64,000 nt of DNA from Arthrobacter sp. Soil763 (GCF_001428365.1 NZ_LMSH01000003.1:299994-363993), one strand, 5' to 3'; shown: positions 1 through 13,055, counted from the first letter of the stretch. Numbers and translations are program-made. The notes: generated by a model not told the origin, from the sequence alone.

Positions 1-1208
1 CTGAGCAGCTCGCCGAGCTGGTGCTGCTCGTCCAGCTGGTGTGCGGCGACGTCCCGGCCGCTGAGGATCCGCTGCCGGGTGAACGCCAGCCGGGTGGCGG
101 CATGCAGCAACGCCTTCATCTGCGGACGGCGGCCGACGGATCCGGCCCAGCGCAGAGCGGAGCGGCGCCCCGCAGGCGTTGACATCATGGCCACCTCCTG
201 CGGGGTCAACCAGCCGGCCGCGGCGTACTCCAACAGCCGCTGCCGGGTCAGCCGGCGCTCCGCGACGCGCAGCAACACCACCACCAGCACCGCCAGCAGG
301 AAAATCGGGACCTGGACCAGGATGTACTGGGCCAGGAAGTCCCGGCCCATGGAATTCCAGCCGCTGTGCAGCAGCATCGCCGGCACCAGCCCCACCGGGA
401 ACGCCAGCAGCGCCAGGCCCGAATGCCAGCGCCGCGCCGCTAGGCCCAGGATCAGCCCGGTGGTCCCGGTGAAGATGGCGTGGGCGAACGGCGACATCAC
501 CCCACGCAGGAAGAAAATCACGGCCAGGTCCGCTCCGGGTGCGCTGGACTCGGCAATTGCGCGGCCGAAGTAAAGGATGTTCTCGGTGAAAGCGAACCCG
601 CCGGCGACCGTGAAGGCGAACACGATGCCGTCCACCGGGCCGTCGAACTGCTTGCGGGCGAAGAGCAGCAACAGCAGCAGCCCCAGCGACTTGGCGAACT
701 CTTCCACCACCGGGGCCTGGACCGTGACGGCGAACGTGCGGTAGTCCAGCCCCGACGCCGGGCCCGCGGCCAACGAGAAGAACGGCTGGATCAGCATCGT
801 CACGGCAATCGACACCAGCGCGCCCCAGCCGAACGCGAAGAACAGCAGCCGCTTCGGCTCGGGCTCCCAGCGGTCGATGTAGCGGACGGCGAGCAGCACC
901 GAAGCCAACGGCAGCAGCGAGGCAATGAACCCCACGACAAACCCGGCGGGTCCGGTATTCTCCAGCACGAAGGGCAGGACCAGGAACAGGCTGAAGAACG
1001 CCAGGATCCCTCCGCCGAGCGTAAGCGCGGCCATCCCGGCCGAGGAGCGCGCGGGCAGTGCCACGGCGTACGCCGGCTGCCCGCCGGGTGCCGCTGACCG
1101 GCCGGCCTCCGGAGCCGGCCGGTAGTCCCGGGGCCGGACCTGCCCCATCCAGCTGGGATTGGCCTGCTGCGGCACCTGCCGGCCGGGCGGGGGATTGAAG
1201 CTCGTCAT
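1..1208 (-). CDS. PrsW-family intramembrane metalloprotease (partial, 3' end outside window)
   Basis: The reading frame starts at ATG 1208 and is still open at base 1, so at least 402 residues are present and the C-terminus is missing. After a Pro/Gly-rich cytosolic N-terminus of about 55 residues come several hydrophobic segments. The family's motifs are visible: VVEEFAKSLGL (Glu169-Glu170), FTENILYFGR (residues 207-216), FAHAIFTG, and LLHSGWN. PrsW proteins are multi-pass membrane proteases; the founding member in Bacillus cleaves an anti-sigma factor, but the substrate in this organism cannot be read from the sequence. The gene is divergent from pyrR and shows no operon partner here. The soluble tail after the last membrane helix contains no motif I recognise. 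The family call is secure, the physiological role is not. Confidence 0.9.
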   Translation of the reverse strand, partial: MTSFNPPPGRQVPQQANPSWMGQVRPRDYRPAPEAGRSAAPGGQPAYAVALPARSSAGMAALTLGGGILAFFSLFLVLPFVLENTGPAGFVVGFIASLLPLASVLLAVRYIDRWEPEPKRLLFFAFGWGALVSIAVTMLIQPFFSLAAGPASGLDYRTFAVTVQAPVVEEFAKSLGLLLLLLFARKQFDGPVDGIVFAFTVAGGFAFTENILYFGRAIAESSAPGADLAVIFFLRGVMSPFAHAIFTGTTGLILGLAARRWHSGLALLAFPVGLVPAMLLHSGWNSMGRDFLAQYILVQVPIFLLAVLVVVLLRVAERRLTRQRLLEYAAAGWLTPQEVAMMSTPAGRRSALRWAGSVGRRPQMKALLHAATRLAFTRQRILSGRDVAAHQLDEQHQLGELL

Positions 1209-1318
1209 GCACTGAGCCTAAGGTGCCCGCGGCGGGAGGCCCAAGAGACGCCGCCCGGACGGTCCCAGGTGTGATGCACGCCGCCCCCGCGGGCGCGCTC
1301 CGGCGGGTGGCCGTGTGG

Positions 1319-1324
1319 TAATTT
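1319..1324 (+). promoter_or_regulatory. possible -10 element of the pyr operon
   Basis: TGG-TAATTT just upstream of the PyrR-binding hairpin has an extended -10 look and would start the transcript near 1331, giving a leader of about 55 nt. No convincing -35 is visible, so this is a weak call. Confidence 0.3.
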
Positions 1325-1340
1325 GAAAAGGCAAATGATC

Positions 1341-1378
1341 CTTTTTTAATTCCGTCCTGTGAGGCGGGGAAAGGGGAG
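1341..1378 (+). promoter_or_regulatory. PyrR-binding RNA hairpin overlapping the pyrR ribosome binding site
   Basis: The core TCCTGTGAGGC at 1355-1365 matches the known PyrR loop consensus UCCNGNGAGGY. G1354-C1365, C1353-G1366 and C1352-G1367 close the loop; after an AA bulge (1348-1349), the U-run 1342-1347 and C1341 can pair with A1370-G1376. The 3' side of the stem contains the AAGGGGAG Shine-Dalgarno of pyrR. In mycobacteria PyrR bound with UMP represses translation through such an element, and the arrangement here fits translational rather than terminator-based control, since no terminator follows. Mechanism is inferred. Confidence 0.7.
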
Positions 1379-1385
1379 ACGAGCG

Positions 1386-1985
1386 TTGACTTCTGTCCCG
1401 GAAGCACCGGTCCCGGCGACGGTCAAGCTCAGCAGGGTGGTCCTCACCCAGGCTGACATCGACCGCGCACTCACCCGCATTGCCCATGAGATTCTCGAGT
1501 CCAACAAGGGCTCCCAGGATTTGGTCCTGCTGGGCATTCCACGCCGCGGTTATCCGCTGGCCGTCCGCCTCGCCGCCAAGATCGCCGCCGCCGATCCCTC
1601 CGTGGACCCGGCCGCCATCGTCGGGCAGCTGGATGTCACCATGTTCCGCGACGACCTGTCGCACCAGCCCACCCGGCCCCCGTACCCCACCCAGCTGCCC
1701 CGCACCGGCATCGACAACAAGGTCGTCCTGCTGATCGACGACGTGCTGTACTCCGGCCGCACCATCCGGGCCGCGCTGGACGCAATCGTCGACCTGGGCA
1801 GGCCCCGGATCGTCCGGCTGGCCGTCCTGATCGACCGGGGCCACCGCGAACTGCCGATCCGCGCCGACCACGTCGGCAAGAACCTCCCCACCTCCTCCGC
1901 GGAGAAGGTCCGGGTCCGGCTCGAGGAAACCGACTCCGCTGACGGCGGCGCCGTGAATGAAGTCGTCATCGAGGCCACCGCATGA
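1386..1985 (+). CDS. pyrR: Bifunctional pyr operon regulator / uracil phosphoribosyltransferase PyrR
   Basis: PyrR senses UMP and binds pyr mRNA; it also has uracil phosphoribosyltransferase activity. The PRPP-binding loop is clear as [21 protein letters not shown], and the N-terminal [11 protein letters not shown] segment is typical. I chose TTG 1386 because AAGGGGAG (1371-1378) sits at good spacing; an in-frame GTG at 1359 would lie inside the conserved RNA element and has no ribosome binding site. The protein is 199 residues, normal for the family. It is the first gene of the pyrimidine operon and overlaps pyrB by four bases (ATGA). The gene probably regulates itself and the operon through the hairpin that covers its own start region. 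Confidence 0.95.
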   Translation: MTSVPEAPVPATVKLSRVVLTQADIDRALTRIAHEILESNKGSQDLVLLGIPRRGYPLAVRLAAKIAAADPSVDPAAIVGQLDVTMFRDDLSHQPTRPPYPTQLPRTGIDNKVVLLIDDVLYSGRTIRAALDAIVDLGRPRIVRLAVLIDRGHRELPIRADHVGKNLPTSSAEKVRVRLEETDSADGGAVNEVVIEATA

Positions 1986-2989
1986 AGCACCTGCTCTCCA
2001 CCGAAGACCTCAGCTACGCCGACGCCATCCGCATCCTCGACACCGCCGAAGAGATGTCCGCGGTGGGGGAGCGCGAGGTCAAGAAACTCCCGGCCCTGCG
2101 CGGCCGCACCGTCGTCAACCTGTTCTTCGAGGACTCGACCCGCACCCGCATCTCCTTCGAAGCGGCCGCCAAGCGGCTCTCCGCGGACGTCATCAACTTC
2201 GCCGCCAAAGGCTCCTCGGTCTCCAAGGGCGAATCGCTGAAGGACACCGCCCAGACCCTGGCCGCCATGGGGGCCGACGCCGTCGTCATCCGGCACTGGG
2301 CCTCCGGCGCGCCGCACCGGCTCGCCGCCACCGACTGGATCGACGCCGCCGTCATCAACGCCGGCGACGGCACCCACGAACACCCGACCCAGGCGCTGCT
2401 GGACGCGTTCACCATGCGCCGGCACTGGTCCAGGCTCGCCGGCACCCCGTCCGCCGGCGCCGACCTGGCCGGCATGCGCGTCGCGATCGCCGGCGACGTG
2501 CTTCACTCCCGCGTGGCCCGCTCCAACGTCTGGCTGCTGCGCACCCTGGGCGCCGACGTCACCCTGGTGGCGCCGCCGACCCTGCTGCCGATCGGCGTCG
2601 AGCACTGGCCCTGCAGCGTCAGCTACGACCTGGACGAGACCCTCGCCGGCGGTGTCGACGCGATGATGATGCTCCGGGTCCAGGGCGAACGGATGAACGC
2701 CTCGTTCTTCCCGACCACTCGGGAATACTCCCGGCGCTGGGGGTTCGACGACAACCGGCTCCGCGCGCTGGACAGCCTGGGCCTCAAAGACACCATCATC
2801 ATGCACCCCGGCCCGATGAACCGCGGCCTGGAAATATCGTCGGCCGCCGCCGATTCACCCCGCTCCACCGTGCTGGCCCAGGTGCGCAACGGCGTGTCCG
2901 TCCGGATGGCCGCCCTCTACCTGCTGCTCTCCGGGGACACCCGGGGACCGGCCACCCCCACCGCCGCCTACTCCAAGGAGAGCCACTGA
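1982..2989 (+). CDS. pyrB: Aspartate carbamoyltransferase catalytic subunit
   Basis: Condenses carbamoyl phosphate with aspartate, the committed step of UMP synthesis. The carbamoyl-phosphate motif [13 protein letters not shown] lies at residues 48-60 (STRTR 52-56), and [13 protein letters not shown] and HPGPMNRG follow in the order expected for the family. Length of 335 residues is slightly longer than the minimal enzyme. No pyrI regulatory chain is present, as usual for actinobacteria. The ATG overlaps the pyrR stop codon (ATGA), and its own stop overlaps the pyrC ATG, so translation along the operon is probably coupled. Confidence 0.97.
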   Translation: MKHLLSTEDLSYADAIRILDTAEEMSAVGEREVKKLPALRGRTVVNLFFEDSTRTRISFEAAAKRLSADVINFAAKGSSVSKGESLKDTAQTLAAMGADAVVIRHWASGAPHRLAATDWIDAAVINAGDGTHEHPTQALLDAFTMRRHWSRLAGTPSAGADLAGMRVAIAGDVLHSRVARSNVWLLRTLGADVTLVAPPTLLPIGVEHWPCSVSYDLDETLAGGVDAMMMLRVQGERMNASFFPTTREYSRRWGFDDNRLRALDSLGLKDTIIMHPGPMNRGLEISSAAADSPRSTVLAQVRNGVSVRMAALYLLLSGDTRGPATPTAAYSKESH

Positions 2990-4371
2990 TGGCACCACAG
3001 CAACAGGACACAGGCAGCACCGGCGCCTACCTCATCCGGGGTGCCGCGATCCTCGGCGGCCCCGCTGAAGACCTGCTGATCCGCGACGGCGTCATCGCCG
3101 CGCGCGGCACCGACCTCGGCAACGCCGGTGACGCCACCGTCATCGACGCCGCCGGCCTGGTGGCCCTGCCCGGCATGGTCGACATCCACACGCACCTGCG
3201 CGAACCCGGCCGCGAAGACGCCGAAACGGTGGAGACCGGTACCAGGGCCGCGGCCCTGGGCGGCTACACCGCCGTGCACGCCATGGCCAACAGCAACCCG
3301 GTCGCGGACACCGCCGGCGTCGTCGAACAGGTGCTCACCCTCGGCCGCACCGCCGGCTGGGTGGACGTCCGCCCGGTCGGCGCCGTCACTGTAGGCCTCG
3401 CCGGCGAACAGCTCGCCGAACTCGGCGCCATGGCCGACTCCCGAGCCCGGGTCCGGGTCTTCTCCGACGACGGCATCTGCGTCAGCGACCCCGTGCTCAT
3501 GCGCCGCGCCCTCGAATACGTCAAGGCGTTCGACGGCGTCGTCGCCCAGCACGCCCAGGAACCGCGCCTCACCGCCGGGGCGCAGATGAACGAGGGCGCC
3601 GTCTCCGCGGTCCTCGGCCTCACCGGCTGGCCCGCCGTCGCGGAGGAAAGCATCATCGCCCGCGACGTGCTGCTCGCCCAGCACGTCGGGTCCCGGCTGC
3701 ACGTCTGCCATGTCTCCACCGCCGGTTCCGTGGAAATCGTGCGCTGGGCCAAGTCCCGCGGCATCAACGTCACGGCCGAGGTCACCCCGCACCATCTCTG
3801 GCTGACCGACGAACTGGTCCGCAGCTACGACCCGGTCTACAAGGTCAACCCGCCGCTGCGCACCGACGAGGACGTCCAGGCCCTGCGCGCCGCGCTGGCG
3901 GACGGCACGATCGACGTCGTCGGCACCGACCACGCCCCGCACCCGAGCGAACACAAGGAATGCGAATGGGCGCAGGCCGCGATGGGCATGACCGGGCTCG
4001 AAACCGCCCTGTCCGTGGTCCAGCACACCATGATCGAGACCGGGCTGATGGACTGGGCCGGCTTCGCCCGCGTCACCTCCACCACACCCGCCGCGATCGG
4101 CCGGCTGGCGGACCAGGGCCGGCCGCTGGAGCCCGGCGAACCGGCCAACGTCACACTCGTGGACCCGGCTGCGCGCTGGACCGTGGACCCTTCTAAGATG
4201 GCAACCATGGGCCGTAACTCTCCGTTTGCCGGCCGGGAACTCCCGGGCAAGGTCGTGGCCACCTTCTTCAAGGGACACCCCACGGTCCTGGACGGGGAAC
4301 TGAACACCCCGTACCGCTGGCTCCCGGACGCTCCCGGCAGCGCCGGCGCACCGGCGGCGGGCCGGGCGTGA
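2989..4371 (+). CDS. pyrC: Dihydroorotase
   Basis: Catalyses cyclisation of carbamoyl aspartate to dihydroorotate. The amidohydrolase metal-binding motif GMVDIHTHLREPG (His67, His69) and GTDHAPH near the C-terminus identify a class I dihydroorotase, 460 residues long. The ATG at 2989 shares its A with the last base of the pyrB TGA and is preceded by AAGGAGAG at good spacing. An upstream open extension exists in the same frame but runs inside pyrB and is not the gene. The stop overlaps the start of the next small membrane-protein gene by one base. Confidence 0.97.
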   Translation: MAPQQQDTGSTGAYLIRGAAILGGPAEDLLIRDGVIAARGTDLGNAGDATVIDAAGLVALPGMVDIHTHLREPGREDAETVETGTRAAALGGYTAVHAMANSNPVADTAGVVEQVLTLGRTAGWVDVRPVGAVTVGLAGEQLAELGAMADSRARVRVFSDDGICVSDPVLMRRALEYVKAFDGVVAQHAQEPRLTAGAQMNEGAVSAVLGLTGWPAVAEESIIARDVLLAQHVGSRLHVCHVSTAGSVEIVRWAKSRGINVTAEVTPHHLWLTDELVRSYDPVYKVNPPLRTDEDVQALRAALADGTIDVVGTDHAPHPSEHKECEWAQAAMGMTGLETALSVVQHTMIETGLMDWAGFARVTSTTPAAIGRLADQGRPLEPGEPANVTLVDPAARWTVDPSKMATMGRNSPFAGRELPGKVVATFFKGHPTVLDGELNTPYRWLPDAPGSAGAPAAGRA

Positions 4372-4889
4372 TGGTCAAGGAACTCTCCCTGATCCTGACG
4401 CTGGTCCTGATCATCGGCGCCCTGGCCCTGATCTGGGCCGGCTGGCGCGGGCGGCTGCGCCGCCAGGCCGACGTCGAGCCCCTGCCCGCGGTTCCCGCCG
4501 CGCTGGGTGCGCCCCTGGCCGCGGCGGAGGGCCAGTACGTCGCCTCCACCACGGCGGGCGACTGGCTGGACCGGATCGCGGTGCACCAGCTCGGACTGCG
4601 CACCAACGCCGAACTCAGCGTCCACCCCGAAGGCGTCCTGTTCGAGCGTTCCGGCGCCGGGCCGGTCTTCGTTCCCGCCGGCCGGCTCACCGGGGTGCGG
4701 CAGGAAAGCGGCATGGCCGGGAAGTTCGTCGAGAAGGACGGACTCCTGGTGCTCAGCTGGACCCTCGGCGCCCGCGAACTCGATACCGGGTTCAGGACCC
4801 GACGGGCCGGGGACAAGGCCCTGCTCCTGGCCGCCCTCCAAGATTTGATCTCCGCAGCCCCTCAGGCAGAAGCCGATAGTGGAAAGTAA
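4371..4889 (+). CDS. Single-pass membrane protein of the pyr operon (PH-like domain)
   Basis: A 172-residue protein with one N-terminal membrane helix (about residues 4-23, [20 protein letters not shown]) followed by a soluble domain of beta-rich character. Genes of this type lie between pyrC and carA in many actinobacteria, including the Rv1382 position in Mycobacterium tuberculosis, and are annotated only as membrane or export proteins; I recall a PH-like fold being suggested. ATG 4371 overlaps the pyrC TGA by one base; GTG 4368 is an alternative. It overlaps carA at its 3' end. Its conserved place suggests a link to pyrimidine synthesis, but no function is established. Confidence 0.85.
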   Translation: MVKELSLILTLVLIIGALALIWAGWRGRLRRQADVEPLPAVPAALGAPLAAAEGQYVASTTAGDWLDRIAVHQLGLRTNAELSVHPEGVLFERSGAGPVFVPAGRLTGVRQESGMAGKFVEKDGLLVLSWTLGARELDTGFRTRRAGDKALLLAALQDLISAAPQAEADSGK

Positions 4890-4893
4890 CGAC

Positions 4894-6143
4894 GTGACGG
4901 AATCCCAGCCAGCGACGAACGCAGAAGTGAAGAAGACAGACGTGACAAAAACAGCAACGACCCCCGCGGTGCTCGTCCTCGAAGACGGCCGCATCTTCCG
5001 CGGCACCAGCTACGGCGCCACCGGCACGACCCTGGGCGAGGCGGTCTTCGCGACCGGCATGACCGGCTACCAGGAAACCATCACCGACCCCTCCTACGCC
5101 CGCCAGCTCGTGGTCCAGACCGCGCCGCACATCGGCAACACCGGCGTGAACAAGGACGACGCCGAATCCCGGAAGATCTGGGTGGCCGGCTACATCGTCC
5201 GCGACGCCGCCCGCCGGCCGTCGAACTGGCGCTCAGAGCGCAGCCTCGACGAGGAGCTCATCGACCAGGGCATCGTCGGCATCCAGGGCGTTGACACCCG
5301 CGCCATCACCCGGCACCTGCGCGAACACAAGACCATGCGCGCCGGGATCTTCTCCGGCGAGGCGGCGGCCGCCACGGACAAGGAACTCCTCGACGCGGTG
5401 CTGGCCAGCGCGCCGATGGAAGGCTCCCGCCTGGCCGAGGAAGTCAGCGTCGATGAGGCCTACACGGTCGAACCCGCCGACTGGGGCTGGGAAGGCGAGC
5501 CGCGCTTCAGCATCGCCGCGATCGACCTCGGCATCAAGCGGATGACCCCGATCCGCTTCGCCGAACGCGGCGTCCGCGTCCACGTGCTGCCGGCCACCGC
5601 CACCCTGGAGGACGTCAAGGCCGTCAACCCCGACGGCGTCTTCATGTCCAACGGCCCCGGCGACCCCGCCACCGCCGACAGCCAGGTGAACCTGCTCCGC
5701 TCCGTCCTGGACGCCAAGCTGCCCTACTTCGGCATCTGCTTCGGCAACCAGATCCTGGGCCGCGCCCTCGGCTTCGGCACCTACAAGCTCCGCTACGGCC
5801 ACCGCGGCATCAACCAGCCCGTCATGGACCGCCGCACCGGCAAGGTCGAAATCACCTCGCAGAACCACGGCTTCGCCGTCGACGCCCCGCTTGAGGGCGC
5901 CACCCAGGCCCCCGAGGAGCGCTTCGGCCGCGTCGAGGTCAGCCACGTCAGCCTCAACGACGACGTCGTCGAGGGCCTGTCCTGCCTCGACATCCCGGCC
6001 TTCTCGGTCCAGTACCACCCCGAAGCGGCCTCCGGCCCGCACGACGCCGCGTACCTCTTCGACCGCTTCATCGAGCTGATGGCGGACACCAAGGCCGGCG
6101 ACTCCAAGACTGCCCCCGACTCCAAGACTGAGGACAAGAAGTA

Positions 6144-6144
<1 letters not shown>
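4894..6144 (+). CDS. carA: Carbamoyl-phosphate synthase small (glutaminase) subunit
   Basis: Supplies ammonia from glutamine to CarB for carbamoyl phosphate, shared by pyrimidine and arginine synthesis. The class I glutamine amidotransferase nucleophile is in [12 protein letters not shown], and the His/Glu pair is in [13 protein letters not shown]. The N-terminal CarA domain begins at [16 protein letters not shown]. The start is not fixed: GTG 4894 has GGAAAG seven bases upstream, GTG 4879 overlaps the previous gene more deeply, and GTG 4942 would still leave the domain intact. The TAA shares its final A with the carB ATG. Its Lys/Asp-rich C-terminal tail is not part of the catalytic fold. 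Confidence 0.96.
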
Positions 6145-9462
<3,318 letters not shown>

Positions 9463-9470
<8 letters not shown>

Positions 9471-10329
9471 GGCAGGCACCGCTGACACGCCCGGCCGGGA
9501 GTCGTTCGGCTCCCGGCTCGGGCGGGCCATGGCCGAACGCGGCCCGCTGTGCGTCGGCATCGACCCGCACCCGGCCCTGCTCCAGCAGTGGGGGCTGGCC
9601 GACGACGTCGCCGGGCTGGAGCGCTTCTCGCGCACCGTCCTGGACGCGGTGGCGCCGCTCGCTGCCGCGGTGAAGCCGCAGGTCGCGCTTTACGAACGCC
9701 ACGGCTCGGCTGGCATGGCCGTGCTGGAACGCACCCTCGCGGCGTCGACGGAGGCCGGCGTGCTCAGCATCGCCGACGCCAAACGCGGCGACATCGGCTC
9801 CACCATGGCCGCCTACGCCGACGCGTGGCTGCGCGACGGTTCGGCCCTGGCCGCGGACTCGGTGACGCTAAGTCCCTACCTGGGCTTCGAATCGCTCCGT
9901 CCCGCCCTGGACCTCGCGGCGCAGTCCGGCCGCGGCGTCTTCGTGCTGGCCCTGACCTCCAACCCGGAGGGCGCCTCGGTCCAGCACGTCGGCGGCGCCG
10001 ACTCCGTGGCCCGACGAATCGTCCGGGCCGCCGCCACGGAAAACCAGCGGTACGCCGGAGACCTTGGCTCCGTGGGCCTGGTGGTCGGCGCGACGGTCGG
10101 CACGGCGCTGGCGGACCTGGACCTGGACCTCGCGGCCGTCCGGGGCCCGATCCTCGCCCCGGGCCTTGGTGCGCAAGGTGCCACCGCAGCGGACCTGCGC
10201 CGCACCTTCGGGGACGCCTACGGCCAGGTGCTCGGCACCTCCAGCCGGGACATCCTGGCTGCCGGCCCGGAACCTGCCGCCCTCAAGGAGGCCGCGCGCC
10301 GCACCCTGGACGCGCTCCTCGCGGCCTAG
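9463..10329 (+). CDS. pyrF: Orotidine 5'-phosphate decarboxylase (type 2)
   Basis: Last step of UMP synthesis. The active-site motif [13 protein letters not shown] (Lys107) is that of the actinobacterial type 2 subfamily, and LCVGIDPHP marks the phosphate/ribose site. About 288 residues. AGGAAG at 9448-9453 favours ATG 9463 over ATG 9457, which is too close. The gene overlaps the carB 3' end by eight bases. The pyr operon here has no pyrD or pyrE; pyrD is found about 52 kb downstream in this window. An intergenic spacer of about 150 bases separates pyrF from mihF, so the operon may end here. Confidence 0.96.
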
Positions 10330-10353
10330 GTGTACCAAGGCGGCCCCGGTCCA

Positions 10354-10383
10354 TTGCTTTCCGGCGATCCCAGACTGTAAGTT
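10354..10383 (+). promoter_or_regulatory. Candidate promoter for mihF/gmk/rpoZ
   Basis: TTGCTT (10354-10359), an 18-base spacer and TAAGTT (10378-10383) lie in the only sizeable gap before mihF. The hexamers are imperfect, so this is a plausible but unproven start for the mihF-gmk-rpoZ-coaBC-metK run. Confidence 0.35.
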
Positions 10384-10477
10384 CAGGACAAGTCCGCGGT
10401 ACCGGCCGGCGTGCTGGTGCGGCCCGGCTGACCGGGCCGTCCGCGTGGTCTCGGTTGATAGTGCAGGGAGGACCTCA

Positions 10478-10795
10478 GTGAGCTTGCGACCCCTCACGCC
10501 CCAGGAGCGTGCCGATGCCCTGCACAAGGCCGCCGCGGCCAGGGCGGCCCGCGCCGAGGCGAAAGAGCGGTTGAAGTCCGGCCGGCTGTCGGTCGGCGAA
10601 CTGCTCAGCGCCGGAGACTCCGACGAGGCCATCGCCCGGATGCGCGTGGTGGAGCTGCTCGAGGCGCTGCCCGGGATCGGCCAGGTCCGCGCAGCGGCGA
10701 TCATGGACAGGCTCGGGATCGCCGCGTCCCGGCGGGTGCGGGGCCTGGGAATCCACCAGCGCCGGGCGCTGGTAGATTTTATAGACGAGAAATAG
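10478..10795 (+). CDS. mihF: Integration host factor, actinobacterial type
   Basis: A 105-residue basic nucleoid protein. The N-terminal half is Ala/Arg-rich helix (KAAAARAARAEAKERLKSG); the C-terminal half has a helix-hairpin-helix style segment (LLEALPGIGQVRAAAIMDRLGI) followed by RRVRGLGIHQR. This matches mIHF, the actinobacterial integration host factor, which is unrelated in sequence to the enterobacterial IHF dimer and is essential in mycobacteria. GTG 10478 has GGGAGG (10466-10471) at good spacing. Its position immediately upstream of gmk and rpoZ is the conserved actinobacterial arrangement. Confidence 0.95.
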   Translation: MSLRPLTPQERADALHKAAAARAARAEAKERLKSGRLSVGELLSAGDSDEAIARMRVVELLEALPGIGQVRAAAIMDRLGIAASRRVRGLGIHQRRALVDFIDEK

Positions 10796-10855
10796 CCCGC
10801 TTTTTGCAGCCCGGCGCCTTGCAGCGCCGCGGCCGCAACACCGCCAAAGGAATAT

Positions 10856-11425
10856 GTGAGCAAGAAACCCGGACTGACAGTCCTCGCCGGACCGACCGCC
10901 GTCGGCAAAGGCACCGTGTCCACCTACATCCGGGACAACTACCCCGGCGTCTGGCTTTCCGTATCCGCCACGACGCGGCCGCCGCGCCCGGGGGAGCAGG
11001 ACGGCGTCCACTACTTCTTCAAGTCCGCCGAGGAGTTCGACTCCCTGGTCGAGAACGGCGAACTGCTCGAGTGGGCGGTCGTGCACGGCCGGAACCGCTA
11101 CGGCACGCTCCGCAGCACCGTCGATGCCGCCATCGCCGAGGGCCGGTCGGTGCTGCTGGAGATCGACCTGCAGGGGGCCCGCCAGGTCAAGAAGGCCGTC
11201 CCGGACGCCCAGTTCGTCTTCCTGGCCCCGCCGAGCTGGGACGAAATGGTCCGCCGGCTGGTCGGCCGCGGCACGGAATCCGCGGAAGAACAGCAGCAAA
11301 GGCTGGAAACCGCTAAACTAGAACTTGCTGCTGAACCGGAGTTCGACCACACCGTCATCAATGATGACGTTCGCCGGGCAGCGGACGAGCTTGTTTCACT
11401 CATGGGGCTGACCCCGAACCCGTAG
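10856..11425 (+). CDS. gmk: Guanylate kinase
   Basis: Phosphorylates GMP to GDP. The P-loop GPTAVGKGT is at residues 12-20, [12 protein letters not shown] is the GMP-binding segment and [13 protein letters not shown] follows as in the family. 189 residues, complete. GTG 10856 is preceded by AAAGGAA. Follows mihF by about 60 bases and precedes rpoZ by 42, probably one transcript. Confidence 0.97.
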   Translation: MSKKPGLTVLAGPTAVGKGTVSTYIRDNYPGVWLSVSATTRPPRPGEQDGVHYFFKSAEEFDSLVENGELLEWAVVHGRNRYGTLRSTVDAAIAEGRSVLLEIDLQGARQVKKAVPDAQFVFLAPPSWDEMVRRLVGRGTESAEEQQQRLETAKLELAAEPEFDHTVINDDVRRAADELVSLMGLTPNP

Positions 11426-11467
11426 CCCATGCGACGGGATGTACGCCCGTTAGAATTTGGAGAATTC

Positions 11468-11731
11468 GTGTCCACGAACCTTGAAGGCATCATCAACCCG
11501 CCGATCGACGAGCTGCTGAAGGCCGCCGACTCGAAGTACGGACTGGTGATTTTCGGTGCGAAGCGCGCCCGCCAGATCAACGCCTACTACGCCCAGCTGC
11601 ACGAGGGCCTGTTCGAGTACGTCGGCCCGCTGGTCGACACCAAGCTCAACGAAAAGTCGCTCTCGATCGCCCTGCGCGAGATCAACGAGGGCAAGCTCGT
11701 CTCCACGCCGATCGAAGCACCCGCAGAGTAA
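11468..11731 (+). CDS. rpoZ: RNA polymerase omega subunit
   Basis: Small RNA polymerase subunit helping fold and retain beta-prime. The family core is visible ([31 protein letters not shown]), ending [15 protein letters not shown] 11468 with GGAGA just upstream gives 87 residues; an upstream in-frame ATG at 11429 adds residues that do not look conserved. The start context TAGAATTTGGAGAATTC could also contain a -10 element, so a second start point of transcription is possible. Confidence 0.95.
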   Translation: MSTNLEGIINPPIDELLKAADSKYGLVIFGAKRARQINAYYAQLHEGLFEYVGPLVDTKLNEKSLSIALREINEGKLVSTPIEAPAE

Positions 11732-11759
11732 TTAGTCTCTGCTGCCTGACGGAGGTCAC

Positions 11760-13055
11760 GTGCGCATAGTCCTCGGAGTCGGGGGAGGGATTGCCGCCTA
11801 CAAGGTGGCGTCGCTCCTCCGGCTTTTTACTGAAGCCGGCCATGACGTCACCGTCATCCCCACCGAGGCCGCGACCCGGTTCGTCGGCGTCGCCACCTGG
11901 GAGGCCCTCTCCGGGCACCCGGTCAGCAACAGCGTCTTCGACGAGGTGCACACCGTCAACCACGTCCGGCTCGGCCACGAAGCGGAGCTGATCGTGGTGG
12001 CCCCGGCCACCGCGGACCTGCTCGCCCGCGCCGCCTCCGGACAGGCCAACGACCTGCTCACCAACACGCTGCTGATGGCCGGCGGTCCGGTGCTGATGGC
12101 GCCCGCCATGCACACGGAAATGTGGCAGCATGCGGCAACCCAGGCCAATGTCGAGACACTCCGCAGCCGGGGCGTCACCGTCCTCGAGCCCGCCAGCGGC
12201 CGGCTGACCGGTGCCGACTCCGGCCCGGGCCGGCTCCCCGAGCCCGAGGCGATCTTCGCCGCCGCGCTGGCCTTGGCCGGTGGGGCCGAGGTCCCGGACT
12301 CACCCGACACCCCGGTGCCCGGGGCGTCGTCGCAGTCCGGGGCGCCGCTGGCCGGAGCCGCTGGGCCGCTGTCCGGACTCACCGTGACCATCAGCGCCGG
12401 CGGCACCCGGGAGCCCCTGGACCCCGTCCGCTACCTCGGCAACCGGTCCTCCGGCAAGCAGGGCGTGGCCCTGGCCGCCGCCGCCCGCGACGCCGGTGCC
12501 CGCGTCCGCCTGCTCGCCGCGCACATGGACGTCCAGGCCCCGGCCGGCGTCGACGTCGTCCGGGTTGAGACCGCGCTGGAACTGCGCGAAGCAGCCCTGC
12601 ACGCCGCCGCCGACTCCGACGTCGTCATCATGGCGGCCGCCGTGGCGGACTTCCGCCCCGCCGATGTCTCCGGCACCAAGATCAAGAAGCGCGACGACGG
12701 CGCCGATCCGGTAATCTCGCTCGTCCGCAACCCGGATATCCTCCGCGAACTCGTCGAGATCCGCGACGCCGCCGCACGGAACCAGCTGATTGTGGGCTTC
12801 GCGGCAGAGACCGGCGACGCCGACGGGGACGTCCTGGAATACGCCCAGGCCAAGTTGCGGCGCAAGGCCTGCGACCTGCTGGTGGTCAACCAGGTCGGCA
12901 AGGACCAGGTCTTCGGCCAGGACAGCAACTCCGTAGTCATCCTTGCGAGGTCCGGCTCCGAACCCCAAGAGGCGTCGGGCTCCAAGTCCGACGTCGCGGC
13001 TGCCGTGATTGACCGCGTCAGCGCCGAGTTGAGCAGGGCAGTCCCGCCCGCTTGA
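11760..13055 (+). CDS. coaBC: Bifunctional phosphopantothenoylcysteine decarboxylase / phosphopantothenate-cysteine ligase
   Basis: Makes 4'-phosphopantetheine from phosphopantothenate in two steps of coenzyme A synthesis. The N-terminal flavin-dependent CoaC domain opens with RIVLGVGGGIAAYKVASLLRLF and contains MAPAMHTEMW; an Ala/Pro/Ser linker near residues 175-205 leads to the CoaB ligase domain with ISAGGTREPLDPVRYLGNRSSGKQG. 431 residues. GTG 11760 with GGAGG at 11751-11755. The linker is low-complexity and longer than minimal. Lies between rpoZ and metK, as in other actinobacteria. Confidence 0.96.
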   Translation: MRIVLGVGGGIAAYKVASLLRLFTEAGHDVTVIPTEAATRFVGVATWEALSGHPVSNSVFDEVHTVNHVRLGHEAELIVVAPATADLLARAASGQANDLLTNTLLMAGGPVLMAPAMHTEMWQHAATQANVETLRSRGVTVLEPASGRLTGADSGPGRLPEPEAIFAAALALAGGAEVPDSPDTPVPGASSQSGAPLAGAAGPLSGLTVTISAGGTREPLDPVRYLGNRSSGKQGVALAAAARDAGARVRLLAAHMDVQAPAGVDVVRVETALELREAALHAAADSDVVIMAAAVADFRPADVSGTKIKKRDDGADPVISLVRNPDILRELVEIRDAAARNQLIVGFAAETGDADGDVLEYAQAKLRRKACDLLVVNQVGKDQVFGQDSNSVVILARSGSEPQEASGSKSDVAAAVIDRVSAELSRAVPPA

